NCBI GenBank assembly: GCA_021613375.1
Contig: CM038722.1
Span: 26,522,941-26,586,940 of the forward strand
DNA: 64,000 bases
Source: Megaleporinus macrocephalus
Lineage: Eukaryota > Chordata > Actinopteri > Characiformes > Anostomidae
Direction: 5' to 3'
In this document: positions 1-12,774 of the stretch, piece after piece
Numbering within the stretch: the stretch's first letter is position 1
Layout: each line of letters starts with the position of its first letter
Translations under genes and position numbers: made by a program
Notes under the pieces: generated by a model
What the model saw: the letters and a program-made list of their open reading frames with translations, nothing else
Told to the model about the DNA's origin: nothing
The model's database searches: none

Positions 1-513
1 TTTCTTAAGCTATAACTGACTAGAGGTACTTACATATATGTGATGTATAGGGAACATATTATTATATACAGATTCTTATATATAGGCCAAGTCGCTGGTC
101 AAATCATTTGTCCACATCATATTTCATGACAGAACCAAAGAAATGCTCCAAAGCTCAGATTGCAATGACATGAGTTTACAATGACTACCTTAAAAATAAA
201 GAAGGTTTAACCTTCTCCCTTTACCAGTTACCAAACAATTACCATTTTAGTTAATACCTGTTTGTCAATAGTGCCAATATATACATATATACTATTGCAT
301 ATAAGTATTTAAATATTTTAACAAAACAAACATTTTTACTTGTTACCTTGTTTTTTTGGTACCATGAAGTTTTGTTCTGGGGCCATTTCTATTGGTTCAT
401 TCATCAGAATTTTTTTTTTCAATGGAAACTGCAGCTGCTCCATTGAAAGGTAGTGGGAAAATCAAAATCGACAAAAATGGAGATGCATATTTTCCTTTAG
501 ACATAGGGTTCTA
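1..513. other. AT-rich intergenic DNA with a decayed MITE fragment
   Basis: No coding potential is visible. About 375-510 resembles the small MITE family found at 27.4, 36.0-36.5, 37.9, 56.3 and 57.8 kb. It has the same order of motifs: a 'ccatttctattggttcat' type stretch, a poly-T run, 'caatggaa', and a terminal 'tttcctttagaca'. The similarity was judged by eye. Confidence 0.4.
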
Positions 514-850
514 TTGAACCCTTTCCAAGCTTCTCCTTGTGGAAACAACCCAGTATTATTTACAGTTCTCATCTAATACCTGCTTTGACTGCTCAGTTCT
601 TCATTAAGCTAAATCAAGATTGCTCCTGAAGGAACTGAATACATTCATACGATGTCTGGGGCGTCCAGGAGAAATCTAGAACTACACTTAGATCTTCAAA
701 CTGGAGCTCAAGATATGATCTACTTCTTTCACAAAAAGATATTTATGCTACTTTGTATTGTATTTATGACTATTTACATCTGTTCTAATGATATCTGGTG
801 ATATATACTGGTGAAAATACACTAATTGATAAGATAAAGGCTATTAAACA
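514..850 (+). repeat. Dispersed repeat, left copy of a pair also at 62.1-63.05 kb
   Basis: The stretch running from 'ccctttccaagctt' through 'gaaggaactgaatacattc' to 'tgatatctggtgatatatac' recurs in the same order and orientation at about 62090-63050. There it is interrupted by a transposon. The family is not recognised. No ORF of note lies in it. Confidence 0.75.
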
Positions 851-916
851 ATCAGCAAAGTGCCTTTGTGCAGTAGTGTGAATACTGAAATCATATTTCA
901 CCACAAAATTTGCAGG

Positions 917-919
<3 letters not shown>

Positions 920-958
<39 letters not shown>
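920..958. repeat. (TG)n microsatellite
   Basis: About 19 uninterrupted TG dinucleotides. The histidine/threonine-rich and cysteine/valine-rich reading frames over it are artefacts of the repeat. Confidence 0.95.
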
Positions 959-959
<1 letters not shown>

Positions 960-2084
960 TGTATGTGAAAGCCTTAATACAAATTCATATAACACTTGGA
1001 TCATACAGCTGTATGAGAATGCATTAACTGGTATAGAACCCTTCATATTATCTGAAGGTTCTTTAAACTGTACAAGGGTTTTCATTTACTACAGTGGTAC
1101 CATAACCTGGGTTTGAGTACACGATAAGTTATCTATGGAATATTTTGGCATTACGTTTGTCTCTGGGGATCTAAATGATAAATATACCCTCCCTCTGCTT
1201 CACCTCTGCCCTCCACACCTGTGCACGCATCTGCACTGCAGTCTCACTGGTGCTCAGGCTGGACAAGGTTCATACTCGACTGAAATCACTCTTAAACTTG
1301 TACTGAGTCACCTCTATGGTCCATACGGTCCATATATATGGAAACTATACTAAACAAGGCTGTACTAGAACCCCCTGTATTAGGCGCCTTGCCTTTAGAG
1401 TAAGTCAGTGGGATTGTAAATGTAAAATGTCCAAGTCTCTTTGTGACAGGTGTTGTCTACTGTTTTATTATTTTACTGGCATCAGTCTGCACTGTTCTGC
1501 ACAAGTGTAAGGATTTACTATAGTAGTTAATCATTTTACCCAGTAGTTACATGTGCTATCCTACTTCCTACCTGTAGCACATTACACACAAAGCAGTCCT
1601 TTCTTTAAAGATACTGTAAAATAGAAAATCTGTATTTGTTTGGAACAGTTGAATAAAGGAGAATTCAATACATAGAATTGACATACCATGTACCTCAAAC
1701 ACTGTAGTCTTCTTCAAATACATTTACATATATTGCATTTATCCAGAGTGTTTTACAGAAGTGTCGTGGGTTCAGTCAGAGTGTGTATCTATAACTTGTA
1801 CAAACTACTCTCAAGCTCAAACACTGTCAGAAACAAGGGTCAGTGCTGAAACCTAGAGAGAAGGGAATATGATACAGGGTTAAATAGAGTATGTATGCAT
1901 TTATCTAGGAAATACAGATTGGGGAAATCTGATGGTCCAGGCTGTTAAGGGTATATTGACATAACCTTCCGAGAAACTGAACTTCTAGCCAGCCTGGTTG
2001 ATGTTCTAACGCAGCTGAAGATGTCTTCCTGTTCACTAGTTTCTTAGTTGAATTTTCCATTCCACCTTAATTAATGAGCTGCGG
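959..2084. other. Intergenic, nothing recognised
   Basis: Unique-looking AT-rich DNA with only short chance ORFs. A single 'ttccaccttaa' core at about 2056 matches the centre of the palindromic elements at 20.1 and 35.4 kb, but no flanking arms were seen here. Confidence 0.5.
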
Positions 2085-2430
2085 CTCCTGGGATTTTGAT
2101 TGGTCGTGCCACTGAACTGAAGACTCTGATTGGCTCTACAGCTGGGTTTAACTCTCTCTCTCTGTATTCATGTTGGTCAGCGCTCGGTGCAGTTTAAGGA
2201 AATAGACTTTTCTAAGCTTTCTAAAAACTGTGTTTAGTCACACACCTGCTCACCATCGTGCTTCCGGCAGCTCTGAACTCATTGGCCGTATGGGTGTACT
2301 TTATTGTTCTACTGTTGACTGTAGACTGTAGTAATCTGTTTCTCTGTAAGCATTATCAACTCTCTATTTACCCTGGTGTTCAGGACCCACACAGGACCAC
2401 CACATTATTTTGGTGTATTATTTTGGTGGC
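2085..2430 (+). repeat. Dispersed repeat fragments (copy also at 6.07 kb)
   Basis: About 2090-2275 aligns by eye with 6070-6245. Shared landmarks are 'tctgattgg', 'ggtcagcgctc', 'gtgcagtttaagga', 'actgtgtttagtca' and 'gcagctctg'. About 2310-2430 has the 'caggaccaccaca' block of another dispersed family, seen more completely at 19.85-20.11 kb. Neither family was named. Confidence 0.65.
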
Positions 2431-4148
2431 ATCTGTGGACGCTGTGTCCACATACTGTCCACTCTATTAGATAATCCAGTCTTGTTGGTTCACTTTGTAG
2501 AGTTTGTGATCCTGGCACTTTATAGAACCTGTTGAGCACTGGTAGCTTTTGTGTATCCTGTGTACGTTGTTCTCAGTTCTGAGCAATTATTTGATTCTTT
2601 GGTGGGATATGGTGCAGGTATATTATGTTTTCTATATATATTCTTTTTTTCTTTGTTTTTGGGGTAGTTCCTGTTCAGACAGGGACTTTTAAATTGTATT
2701 TAGATATTGAGAGGGCAGCCATTTGGACAAAGGAGGACAAAGTCTGGGGTTAATGGTGGTTTGGAGGACAATGGCCAACCAGCTAGAAAAGAAATACTTC
2801 TTTCTTTTTTCTCCAGTTTTCATTCTCATCGCTGTCCTTGGATTTAGTTTTATTGTTGGGTTTAAGCCAGGAAGCTGGGTGAGGCATCTTATTTGTGCTA
2901 CATAGGTCACTTATTTGGCAATTTCTGGTTATTTTGGTTATTATATATTTGGCAATTCAGTTATTGAAGTGGAGTTTTTTGTGTTTCTGTGATTTTTGGG
3001 GATTTTTGCTTATAACTATTTTTTTTGGAACATTCAGTTTTCATCATGTATGTGTGGACTGCTCTTTGGGGGAATAAGAAAATCTAAAAGACTACATGTT
3101 AAAGACTGTAAGTTAAAGCTGGTCTCCCTTACACTGCCACTAATACCCTCACACAAAGTAAAGACCCTTGAGTAAATGAGCCTTTGATTTAGGTTTCTAC
3201 CAACTCTAGTTGTTATGTCAATGTGTGTTTGTTGTCTATAAAATCACAATAGAGATATATCAGGTGGTTCAGTTTGATTTATTTTGATATATTGTGTTCT
3301 TTTTTATATTTTTCTGAATTTGTTGTTACTACTTATTGTATTTACCAATACTATTTCAGTTTGTTACAAGTTAAAGTCAAAGACACTTCACCTGCATTGC
3401 TATCAGGCTCATGTGTTGCTGCAGAGTTGGCGTTCATCTCTCTAGCAGGCCTCTCTTACTGTAACGCACTTTTTCAAATTACTTTCAGCCACCCAGCAAA
3501 GCTCAGTCTCGTTAACCAGCACTTGGCCACTTGGACTTCAAACAGCAAAGGTTTGAGGAGCACCTGAAAGCTGCTATCTCTCTCCTCATCACCTTATCTG
3601 GGGGAAGATCAGAGCGGCATCCTTGGCGCCTTAGAGCCAGATGGGATTAGCGAGTCTGCTTGAAAAAAACGCCCCTCCTGAATCCGTCCGTTTCATCTCT
3701 GCACTCCGTCAGCATGGCAACGGCAGTCTGGGGAGAGAGGCTACACGCTGCGGCCTGTCAGGTGAAGTTAGCGTCAGTCGCTGCCTTTCCGCAAGTGCTT
3801 TCTCTCCCACCCAGTCTGGTTCCGCTCAGTAAGAACCGATTTAGATCATCAGGATTCGGTTGTGGTTCAGTCCTCTTAGTTATTAGGTGTTCTCTCGCAC
3901 TCTGTACTATACAGGTCTGTGGTGGTTGACGTAGTTTCAATGTTCTGTACTGTACATATCTAACACGATCATCTGACCTGAGAGTATGTGGGGTGTCATA
4001 TCACTGCCTTGGGATATGAATCAGCTGAACACAGTCTTTAGAAGCATCTCTGTAGGCAGGCAGGCTTGGTAGATTAGGAGAGAAGAAAGAGACTACAGGG
4101 GAAACACTGAGGAGTGTTGGGGAGCTGAGGAGCGTTAAGTGATATTTA
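2431..4148. other. Intergenic, nothing recognised
   Basis: No exon, RNA gene or repeat could be supported. The short ORFs here have no recognisable protein similarity and lack consistent splice signals. Confidence 0.45.
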
Positions 4149-5495
4149 TTCAGGTGGCTATGGCTGCATCCAAAATTGCCTACTTGCTTTCTACTCAATA
4201 GGTAAGCGTGGCTTGTATGTCTGAATACTCAGTAGGTATTGAGTAGTAGGTGAATGGTACCTGGATGAATCGGCAGCTATTTTTATGTTGGTGAACACCC
4301 CTTAGAGAAAATAAGTATACTTAAAGTTAATTTTATTAAGTATACTTTATGCAGTTACTATACTAATGTCATTGCACTAGTAGTACACTTGTATATGTAC
4401 TATTTAAATACTTCTTGGGAATAAATTGGCAAACTTTCTAGTTTTTAAAAGTATACTTTTAAGTACACTTTAAGTGTAGGAGTAGTAAACCAAGTATACA
4501 ACTAGTTTACATCTTTTGTACTGCAACTACACTAAAAGTAAACTTTTACTGTTAGTTTACTAGCTTGTAGGTTTTCTTTAAGTGAACTTAACATAATACT
4601 TATAATTTACTGCTTATATTATTGTTGTACTTTAAAGTATATGACTGTTTAAGGTTTTTTTCTACTTAAAATAGAACTTTTACAACGTTTACTCACTTAG
4701 TAGTGGACACACGTAAAATAAACAAGACACACTCAGATTAAGAAACATATTTGTATCTTTATAAATCTTTATGAATCAAATTTTAAATAAATATTGTACT
4801 GGATGTGTTTTTGTGCAGAGCAAGAATACTTACTTCTACAATCTCAATCAAAAGATTAAGTACAAGTAAAGGCCAAATATACTTAGACTGTTCTATACTT
4901 GTCAGTATAACCCCAGCATACTTAAGTATACCTGTGTTTAGTATATCACTGAGAAGTACATAAAAAGTAAACTGAAAGCAAACTCACTTATTTTTAGTTT
5001 AAAAGAAGTAAACTAAAGGTACACTTGAATAAACTTCTTTTTTGTAAGGGACAGCACACTGCGCTATCCCATGATTCACATGGAGCCGCAGATGAATTCA
5101 GAGTGGAGTAAATAAACAGTGTAAAGCTGAACGTAGCTGTGTATACGCAGCTACGGCTAGTGAACTGCTGCTACAGAAGCTAGCGCTACTGCTGAGATAA
5201 ACAATGATTACATTCCTCCCGTTTCTCTTCTCAGAGCTACAGCTCGACATCGTCTGAGTACATATTCAGACAAAAACACAGATCAGTGTCACAAAAAGTA
5301 TCTAAATCTGTCAGTAAACAGGGTTTTTAAATGAATAGCAGGACCTGTAAGGCGGACGTAGTGCGTCCGAGCTTGTGTGGCTACTAAAACTCGCCTACTG
5401 AACTTACCTATTAGTCTGCCACTCGAGTAGTACGTACTGGCTCTAATCTAGTACCTACTAAGTAGTAGGCGATTTTGGACACACCCCATGTTTGG
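4149..5495. mobile_element. Non-autonomous DNA transposon with inverted ends, carrying a nested element
   Basis: The left end near 4150-4200 reads 'ccaaaattgcctacttg'. The right end near 5455-5490, read on the minus strand, gives 'ccaaaatcgcctactactt'. These are imperfect terminal inverted repeats with a shared core of CCAAAAT, any base, GCCTACT. No transposase was found. The interior is interrupted by the AGTATACTT-rich element. The style of the ends (short motif, then TAGTAGG-like direct and inverted motifs) suggests a hAT-like MITE, but the superfamily was not proven and no clean target duplication was read. Confidence 0.6.
4296..5047. mobile_element. AGTATACTT-rich inner element (nested)
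   Basis: About 750 bp full of variants of AGTATACTT, AGTAAACTT and AGTACACTT in both orientations. The outer edges are weakly inverted: 'ccccttagagaaaataagta' on the left, and on the right, read on minus, 'cccttacaaaaaagaagttt'. It splits the surrounding inverted-repeat element and so inserted later. It is probably a non-autonomous DNA transposon. No ORF. Confidence 0.5.
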
Positions 5496-6064
5496 GCTTT
5501 TAAGACAGAGAAGACTTTGGGCAGGATGTTGGTATGGGGTGCAGTGGCGCTGGGTGCAAAGTTGAGGTTTGGGGGTGGATTTCAAGTCATTGATGGCGCT
5601 GCGGCATGTTGTATGAGTTGTAAATGCATGAGGTGTAAATAGCTGACCGATGTGACTATTGAACTCGGGTTGGGTTCAGCTTCAGATAGCAAATTCTGCT
5701 GGATGATATATCTCACAGTAAACTGTTAAAGCATGCAGGTTGTGCAGCTCTTGCTTTGAAAAATCCCTAATGAATTAACACGACTTAGTTGTTTGGTGTG
5801 GATCTGAACACAGGTGGAGTGCTCACACGCTAAAACAGGCCGAGCTACAGCTCTGCATCGACAATGGTAGGTCTGAAAGCTAAGCAGTATCAGTTTGAAT
5901 GATTCAAACTGATATTCAGTTCATTCACATGCTAGCATAAGCTGTGGCTGAGTATTAGTTTGTGTATCAAGCATGTTTACTGGATTTACTGGCTGTAGCT
6001 CCTCTCACTGATCACCAACTCTCTGTTCTACTGTTCAGAGAAATGCCCCGCCCTCAGCTGAAAC

Positions 6065-6245
6065 TGAGATTCTGATTGGTTGCGCCACGGATATGGAGAC
6101 TCTGACTGGTTCTGCAGAGTTTGACTCTCTGTCTGTTCATGTCGGTCAGCGCTCAGTGCAGTTTAAGGAAAGAGACTTTTTATGTAAGCTTTCTGAAAAC
6201 TGTGTTTAGTCAGACACCCACTCGCTGTTATGGTTCCAGCAGCTC
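6065..6245 (+). repeat. Dispersed repeat, second copy of the 2.09-kb family
   Basis: Matches 2090-2275 in order and orientation, with substitutions and a few small indels. The pair lies about 4 kb apart, so either separate insertions or an old segmental duplication could explain it. Confidence 0.65.
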
Positions 6246-6517
6246 TGCGTGCACATGTCAGCTTTGTAGGTGGGACTTAAAGGGGAAGTTCAAAGCAAAA
6301 ACGTGCACAATGAATAGCAACTGCATGAAACACAAGCTGAATTCTGAACAGTTTTAATGATTTAGAAACTTAGAAATAGTTGCTCTAGGTTTATATGGGT
6401 TATATAGTATTTCTATGCGGTTGCAGTGAGGTTGCTATGCGATTTCCACCTAGTCTCCAGTGCATTCTGTAGTAGCTTGCCAGCAGCAGGTGGCTTAACA
6501 AAGCTGTTGCTATAAAA

Positions 6518-7380
6518 TTCTAGGTGATTGCTAAAGTGTTGATGGGGCATTAGTATAGTATCCCAGGTGGTTGCTAAGGTGTTGATGGGGCATTAGTATA
6601 GTATCCCAGGTGGTTGCTAAGGTGTTCATGGGTCATTAGTATAGTATCCCAGGTGGTTGCTAAGGTGTTCATGGGTCATTAGTACAGTATCCCAGGTGGT
6701 TTCTAAGGTGTTCATGGGTCATTAGTACAGTATCCCAGGTGGTTGGTAAGGTGTTGATGGGGCATTAGTACAGTATCCCAGGTGGTTGCTAAGGTGTTCA
6801 TGGGTCATTAGTATAGTATCCCAGGTGGTTGCTAAGGTGTTCATGGGTCATTAGTATAGTATCCCAGTTGGTTGCTAAAGTGTTGATGGGGCATTAGTAT
6901 AGTATCCCAGGTGATTGCTAAGATGTTGATGGGCCATTAATATAGTATTCCAGGTGGTTGCTAATGTGTTTATAGGACATTACTATGGTGTTCTAGATAA
7001 TCTAAAGGTGTTGCTTGTCCATTTCAATAGTGTCCTAGGTAGTTGATAAGATGTTGCTTAGCCTTTGCTATGAAGTCCCAGGTGGTTGCTAAGGTGTTTA
7101 TAGGTCGTTAATATGATATTCTAGATTATGCTAAGGTGTTGCTTGTTCATTGCTATGGTATCCCAGGTGGTTGCTAAGGCATTGGTTGTCCACTGCTATT
7201 ATATTCTAGGTGGTTGCTAAGATGTTAAAAGGCAGCTTGTATAGTATTGCAGGTGGTTGCTAAGGTGCTGATAGAACATTGCTATTATATCCCAGGTGTT
7301 TGCTAAGGTATTGTTATGGCATTACCATGGTTTCTCAGGTGGTTGCTACAGTGTTGTTCGCTCTTTTGTCTCAGGGGATT
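6518..7380 (+). repeat. 43-bp minisatellite, decaying at its right end
   Basis: 'tcccaggtgg' recurs at 6561, 6604 and 6647, a strict 43-bp period, for about ten units to about 6950. Units carry 'ggttgctaaggtgtt' followed by 'gatggggcattagta' or 'catgggtcattagta', so two subtypes are mixed. From 6950 to 7380 the same motif continues, degraded and with longer spacing. No coding role. Confidence 0.9.
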
Positions 7381-8604
7381 GATAATGTATTATCACTGTT
7401 TAAACAGAACCTAAAAATGTTGGTAAAAATAAATTTACAGGAGATAAAACTTAAGTTTTAGACTGTTTTTCATTTGTTATGAAATTCTGGTACAATGCAA
7501 AATATAATAAAAAGGTTTGGTTTAGACAGCGACAATATACATTCTCATGTGTATGTATGAATGATATAGTAGTATGTAGACTGTATTTGTATTGTAGACA
7601 TAGCGAGTCCTGGTTACCAACACTGTAAAGAAGTGATGTTTTTTCTTTAGAAAAACCACTGGAATGTACACAAAGCAACCTGATTAAGGAGGATATTTCT
7701 TGTCTTAAACCTCTCGTCAGATCCTGTGTGCTTTAGAAATCAGCTAATCACGGTGCATACGTACACATGTCTCAAAGGAGGAGAGTTTGTTTTCCTGGGC
7801 TAAAATAATGAGTCTCACCTGAATAGAAATACAGTTGATGTGTTTATTGCCTGATACCAACATTTACTCAGAACAAAGATACTATATTTTCTTCCAGCTA
7901 AATAAAATTTATTGCATCAACATTATTGTGTCTATCAATTTACATCATTTTTTCAAGTTTTTTAGTTTCTGAATGTTCACCTCAGAGTGAAATTCCACCA
8001 TTTTTAAGAGTTGTTTCATGTTATAGAAACATATTTACAGTGTTGGTAACAGGAACCTGAGGTCAAAATGCCCACTGACAAATTTTATTATTAACTATCT
8101 TAAATAACTAGTGAACCTACATGTATCTGCATGGTTTTGTATGCAATGTAACCCAACATTTCTGTTCTGTTTTGATTTACAGCATGCTTTGTGTATGTTA
8201 TATATGGCCCTATGTGTGTAAGTAAGTAGTTTATTTATTAGTTTTAGTTTTTTAGTTCTCACTCTTGTTTTAAAAACTGAACCCAGCACTGCAAAGCCTC
8301 GGTCACTCTTGAGCTTCAGCCGAGACCATGAAACATCCAAGAGCAACTGATCTAAAGTCTGATGAAATGGGACAGAGGCATTATAAGTCAGTAATTAGGG
8401 CATTAAATGAAATAAATTCTTAAATAAGAGAATCTTAAACTAGACCCCATAATAAACAGGGAACCAGTGAATGGAGGCTAAAATCCGAGCGATGACAACA
8501 GAATTTATTTATCTATGCCAAACTTAAAGTCAGTCAATCATAAGGTCAATGTATGTGTAAACCTATAACATACTACAATACACTACATTATTATACTGTG
8601 TGAG
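7381..8604. other. Intergenic, nothing firm
   Basis: AT-rich with chance ORFs. About 8450-8490 ('gggaaccagtgaatgg') resembles a fragment of a fish LINE-like repeat related to the stretch at 43.7 kb. This is too short to call. Confidence 0.4.
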
Positions 8605-9290
8605 CTTGTTGGACATTCCATTCAAAATAATGGGCATGAATAAGTGGCCACTCTTCTGTGAAGGCTTTCTACAAGAATTCTGCAGTGTCGGTTGGAATTT
8701 GTACACATTCAGTCAAAAGAGCATTTGTGAGATCAGTTGCTGAAGAAATTCCATAGCATGCAATTGACAATTCAAATATATTGAGGTCGGGGTTCCTTGC
8801 AGACCGCCCTTGTTAAACCATGTCTTTATGGACCTCACATGAGGTCCCAGTCATGCTGGGACACAACAGGGCCCTCTACAAACTGTGGCCACAAAGTTGA
8901 AAGTATGTATTTATGTAAAATGTCTTTGTGTGCTTTAACATCACCCTTCACTGAAACTAAAGTCTGAAACCAGTCCAGAGTCCAGTGGAGTGTGCTTTAC
9001 ATCACTCCAGCCTACGTTTAGCATTGCGCATAGTGATACTAGGCTTGTGTGCAGATGTGCAGCCATGAAAAAACATTTTATGAAGCTCCTACCAAGCGTC
9101 TCTTGATCTGATGTTACTTCCAGAGGCAGTTTGGAACTTATAGTGAGTGATGGGACAAAGGACTGGTTGATCTTTAGTCTCAACATACTTCAGCACATGT
9201 TTGTGAGTTTGTGTGGTCTACCACTTTGTGGCTGAGCTTTTGAGGCTTTCATTCAAAAATAATAGCACTTACATTTGAGCACAGCAGATA
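8605..9290 (-). mobile_element. Fossil Tc1/mariner-type transposon
   Basis: Read on the minus strand, this contains ruined pieces of a Tc1-like transposase. About 8770-8900 encodes a broken stretch ending in RSIKTWF, the region that follows the histidine-rich catalytic block in this family. About 8975-9090 matches the upstream part, around the nucleotide motif 'ccagagtccagtgg'. Many stops and indels break it, so it is not functional. The nucleotide landmarks ('agtcatgctggga', 'catgtctttatggacct', 'ctaccactttgtggctgag') are those of a Tc1 family abundant in fish genomes. Assignment is by recall and needs a library match. Confidence 0.7.
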
Positions 9291-9369
9291 CAGCAGCTTT
9301 ATAATAACTGTATTTGAAAAAAACCTGTTTTAAGCTTGTAGCTTCTCTCAAATATAGGAAATCTGGATG

Positions 9370-9925
9370 TGTCTCAAAGCCTAGTGAGTGTCTAAGTAGG
9401 CTGTCTAGCTAGGCAGCTGTTTCAGTAGCAGCGTTCTCTCCTCATCTCTCCTCATAAAACAGATTACTGAGACGCTCTAGTTAGAGAGAGACTGCGTCAC
9501 GGCTTGTTCACGCCCACTGCAGCACACGACCGGTGGTTTAGCTGGTTGCTAAGCTACCGGCTGGCATCCAAAACAATAGCCCGAGGCTTAAAAAGCTGCT
9601 AGCATAAATGCTAATGGCTAGCATAAATGCTAAATGGTGAAGAAGTCGTTACAGAGTTGATAATAAAAAACTGTTTTGTGTGATTATATGACCAGAAACA
9701 CATTAAAACTCCAGAGAGAATCAAAATAACTCACATTTTAAAACCACTTCACAGCTCGTAGATTTGCCTGCGTTGTATCATGGGATTGTCTTAGCGGCTG
9801 AGGAAGCGTTCAATGCTTCCTTAAAATCAAGTCAAAATAAGGTTTCTCAGTAGACAGCATGTTTAAGTTATCTAAATATTGGGACAGCCTACATGCTCAC
9901 TAGGTTTTGAGACCCTATGTCGCAG
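9370..9925. mobile_element. MITE with ~35-bp terminal inverted repeats
   Basis: The left end is 'gtgtctcaaagcctagtgag' and continues to 'taggctgtc'. The right end read on minus is 'gggtctcaaaacctagtgag', also continuing to 'taggctgtc'. The arms pair over about 35 bp with few mismatches and enclose roughly 480 bp with no transposase. A short internal repeat of 'gctagcataaatgcta' occurs at about 9600. No clear target-site duplication was read. Confidence 0.8.
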
Positions 9926-10839
9926 GCATCAAGCAGCCAAACTGTATGATGTATGTCATTTGACTGTATAAACTCACAGATCACAGCATGTTAAATATAT
10001 CTGCACTTTATTCCACTACCTCATGTCCAGAAACAAGTGCTGTGCGAGTGCAGCATGTTGTTTCTGGAGGAAAGTAACTTGTACGTAGATGGTATGGCAA
10101 TAAAAGAACTCATGACCATGACCTATTGTAACCACTGTGTTTTCACAATCACAAGTTCCTCTAGAAGGAAACACTTCACATAAACCACTCTCATCTTCAA
10201 GCAATGTAATTAAGCAGCAGTGATGAAAAATCAGTACTCCACAATACTTGCTTTGCAGTCTGAGTACTGAAATAAGTTATTGATACTATCATCTCCCAGA
10301 CATAAAGAGTTTGTGAGGACCCTTTAAGACCCTGAAGACATGTTCAAAACATGCTTCTTCTATAAAGCCTGTTTCCTTTTTTGGCTCAGACAGGAAAAGA
10401 GTGAAAAAAAACTTTTTGTACAATAATTTCCTCGCTGCTTTCACCCTCACTGACTGAGCACCCTTGATGGAGGTACTCTTTGTAGTTTTCCATGTTTTTG
10501 AAGAGACAATCTCTCCAGAGTCATAGCTGGAAGGAAGTGTGAAGCATGTTACGCGTACTCACGGGAGACCCGCAGTGTGTGTGTATATGTCGGTGTGTGT
10601 GAGGGGGATTAGGGTTTTTCGATTTGTTGTCCCTCTGAAGTAGTGGGGGTTCTCTTCCTGCGGCTTTTCCAATATCGTCTTGAGTGTTCTCTATCATTTA
10701 CTGCATCACTGAAGCACGTCTGTGCACTGTACTTCACTGCTATAGGCTAAACCTTAATGACACAAGATCGGTCAGTTTTTAGAACTCACAAGTGAAAAGC
10801 ACTGACATTTGAATGCTGGTTAGCTGCAATGAACTTAAG

Positions 10840-10841
<2 letters not shown>
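9926..10841. other. Intergenic, nothing recognised
   Basis: No exon, RNA gene or repeat could be supported from the sequence. Confidence 0.45.

Positions 10842-10921
<80 letters not shown>
10842..10921. repeat. (TA)n microsatellite
   Basis: About 40 TA units, a perfect self-complementary tract. Tyrosine/isoleucine ORFs over it are artefacts. Confidence 0.95.
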
Positions 10922-10923
<2 letters not shown>

Positions 10924-12770
10924 AACGAAAAAAACAAATGCCACAAATATAAACACAACAACAAAATAAGAAATAACAAAAAAATAATTAAAAAGAAAAA
11001 AATCTAAGAACTTGCTGACTGGAAACACATTTATACATCTGACACCTATAGAGATAATTAGTCAAGCATCAAGGATAACTGGTATTTAGAGCCAATATTT
11101 ATTTACCATATATTTGATGCTTGTAGTGTGAAAACATACAACGTTCCAAAATAAAAAACTCTTACACATATTTTATCTTATGTTAATATTATAATATTAT
11201 TTAATAAGGTGTTTGACAGTATAGGCTGCAAAATAGTAACTCACAAATTTCAAGGTAATCTTTAAAATAATAAATCCAGAAAATAAATAACTTAAATAGC
11301 TCTCAATGACTTTTACTAGTCAGTGAAATTAAAAAATTTTAATAAAAAAATTATGAACTATATATATTTACACAGTTTTTAGATATGTAGTCATAAAGGC
11401 CACATCGGGTGTAGGGCTTGAGAAAGTGAGAAAGTTTAGATACAAACTAAAAACTGTAAAAGGCCTAGGACTGTAAATGCACTACAGTAAAAATCTGAGC
11501 ACTCATGCAAACTGCTTTGTAAAAAGCAATAACAATGAGAGAATATGAACAATTATACGTTTATTTTATTTTGCTGTTATACAAAAACTGAAATTCATGT
11601 GAAAAAAGCAGTAGTAGTAGTTGGACGTGTTGAATATATATCAGATGTGTTCTGAGCTGCATGTTTAGATGGAAACAACTTGTTTAGTCTAAACATAGCA
11701 GTAAAATCTTTAGTGAGAGGTAGTGAACTGCAGCTGTCTCTGCTTCAGATTCAGATCATGTTCAAACCACTACAGCAGCAGTTAGGGTCCTCACATTGTG
11801 TCTGCTGCAGTCACGTTTGTTTGGCAAAAGTTAGTAAAATGATATGAGCTCGACATGCAGACCCTCCTTCTTACCCTCCCACATCTGATTTTCTTGACAT
11901 GGGCTGGGACTAAGCGACAGACTATATAAGTGTTGGTTGGTTGTACCTGAGGTATCATACACATTTCAGCCAATCCAGTAACACTGTGGGTGGAACACTA
12001 AGCCAAGCAAGCTCAAACACTGATTTCGATCATAAGAAAAATGCTGATAATTGGTTTGACCCCTAAAACCAGACACATGACAACTTGCTAGACCATCTGA
12101 TAAACAGTATTTGTAGTTTTCATCTTTGAGAGAGAAGAAAAAATAGAGGAAAAACTTTAAGCTCTACTCTTGCTTACATCTACAGGTGTTTCGGTCAAAT
12201 GTTTCAAGCTCTATAGAAAGAAAACGTACATATCAAGCAAAGAGGCAGCTGGTGTTCTCAGAGCGATATGTTATTTGGGGTTATTTGGATCATGAAAAGC
12301 AGAACATGCACCCCAATTTTCATACTGGGAAAATATCCATGCATGTCTTTGATTGGAATTTAATACATTCTTTCTTATGCTTATGTTTGTTTTGGGGTAT
12401 TTAGGCGTAATTAAACTGTAGCACAATTAGTTGTTGTTGCTTATAATTCTCAAATGCACTATACCCCTGTGTTGATTATGAATAAACAATGTGGGAGTGA
12501 GCAGTGTTAGGAAATGAAAGTGCAGTGACAGGTAGCAGATGTGAAGAATAGCACGCACCTTGAATGCGAATGGCTGTCGGCACAAAAGGCTGTATAAAAA
12601 ACTTTGGAATAATAAACTGGTAGCTAAAAATACACCAGCCTGAGTGTTTGACTGCTAGGTTTCTGAGGATCTGCTGCTTATGGAGAAGTAAATAATCACA
12701 GCCGGTTTTAACCTTCTATTCTTTTATTATCTATATTATAGGTTATGGAAAAGAAGCAAAGAATCCAATG
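10922..12770. other. AT-rich intergenic DNA, nothing recognised
   Basis: Long A/T-rich stretch. No ORF has recognisable similarity and no inverted-repeat element could be delimited. Confidence 0.45.
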
Positions 12771-12774
12771 CTGG

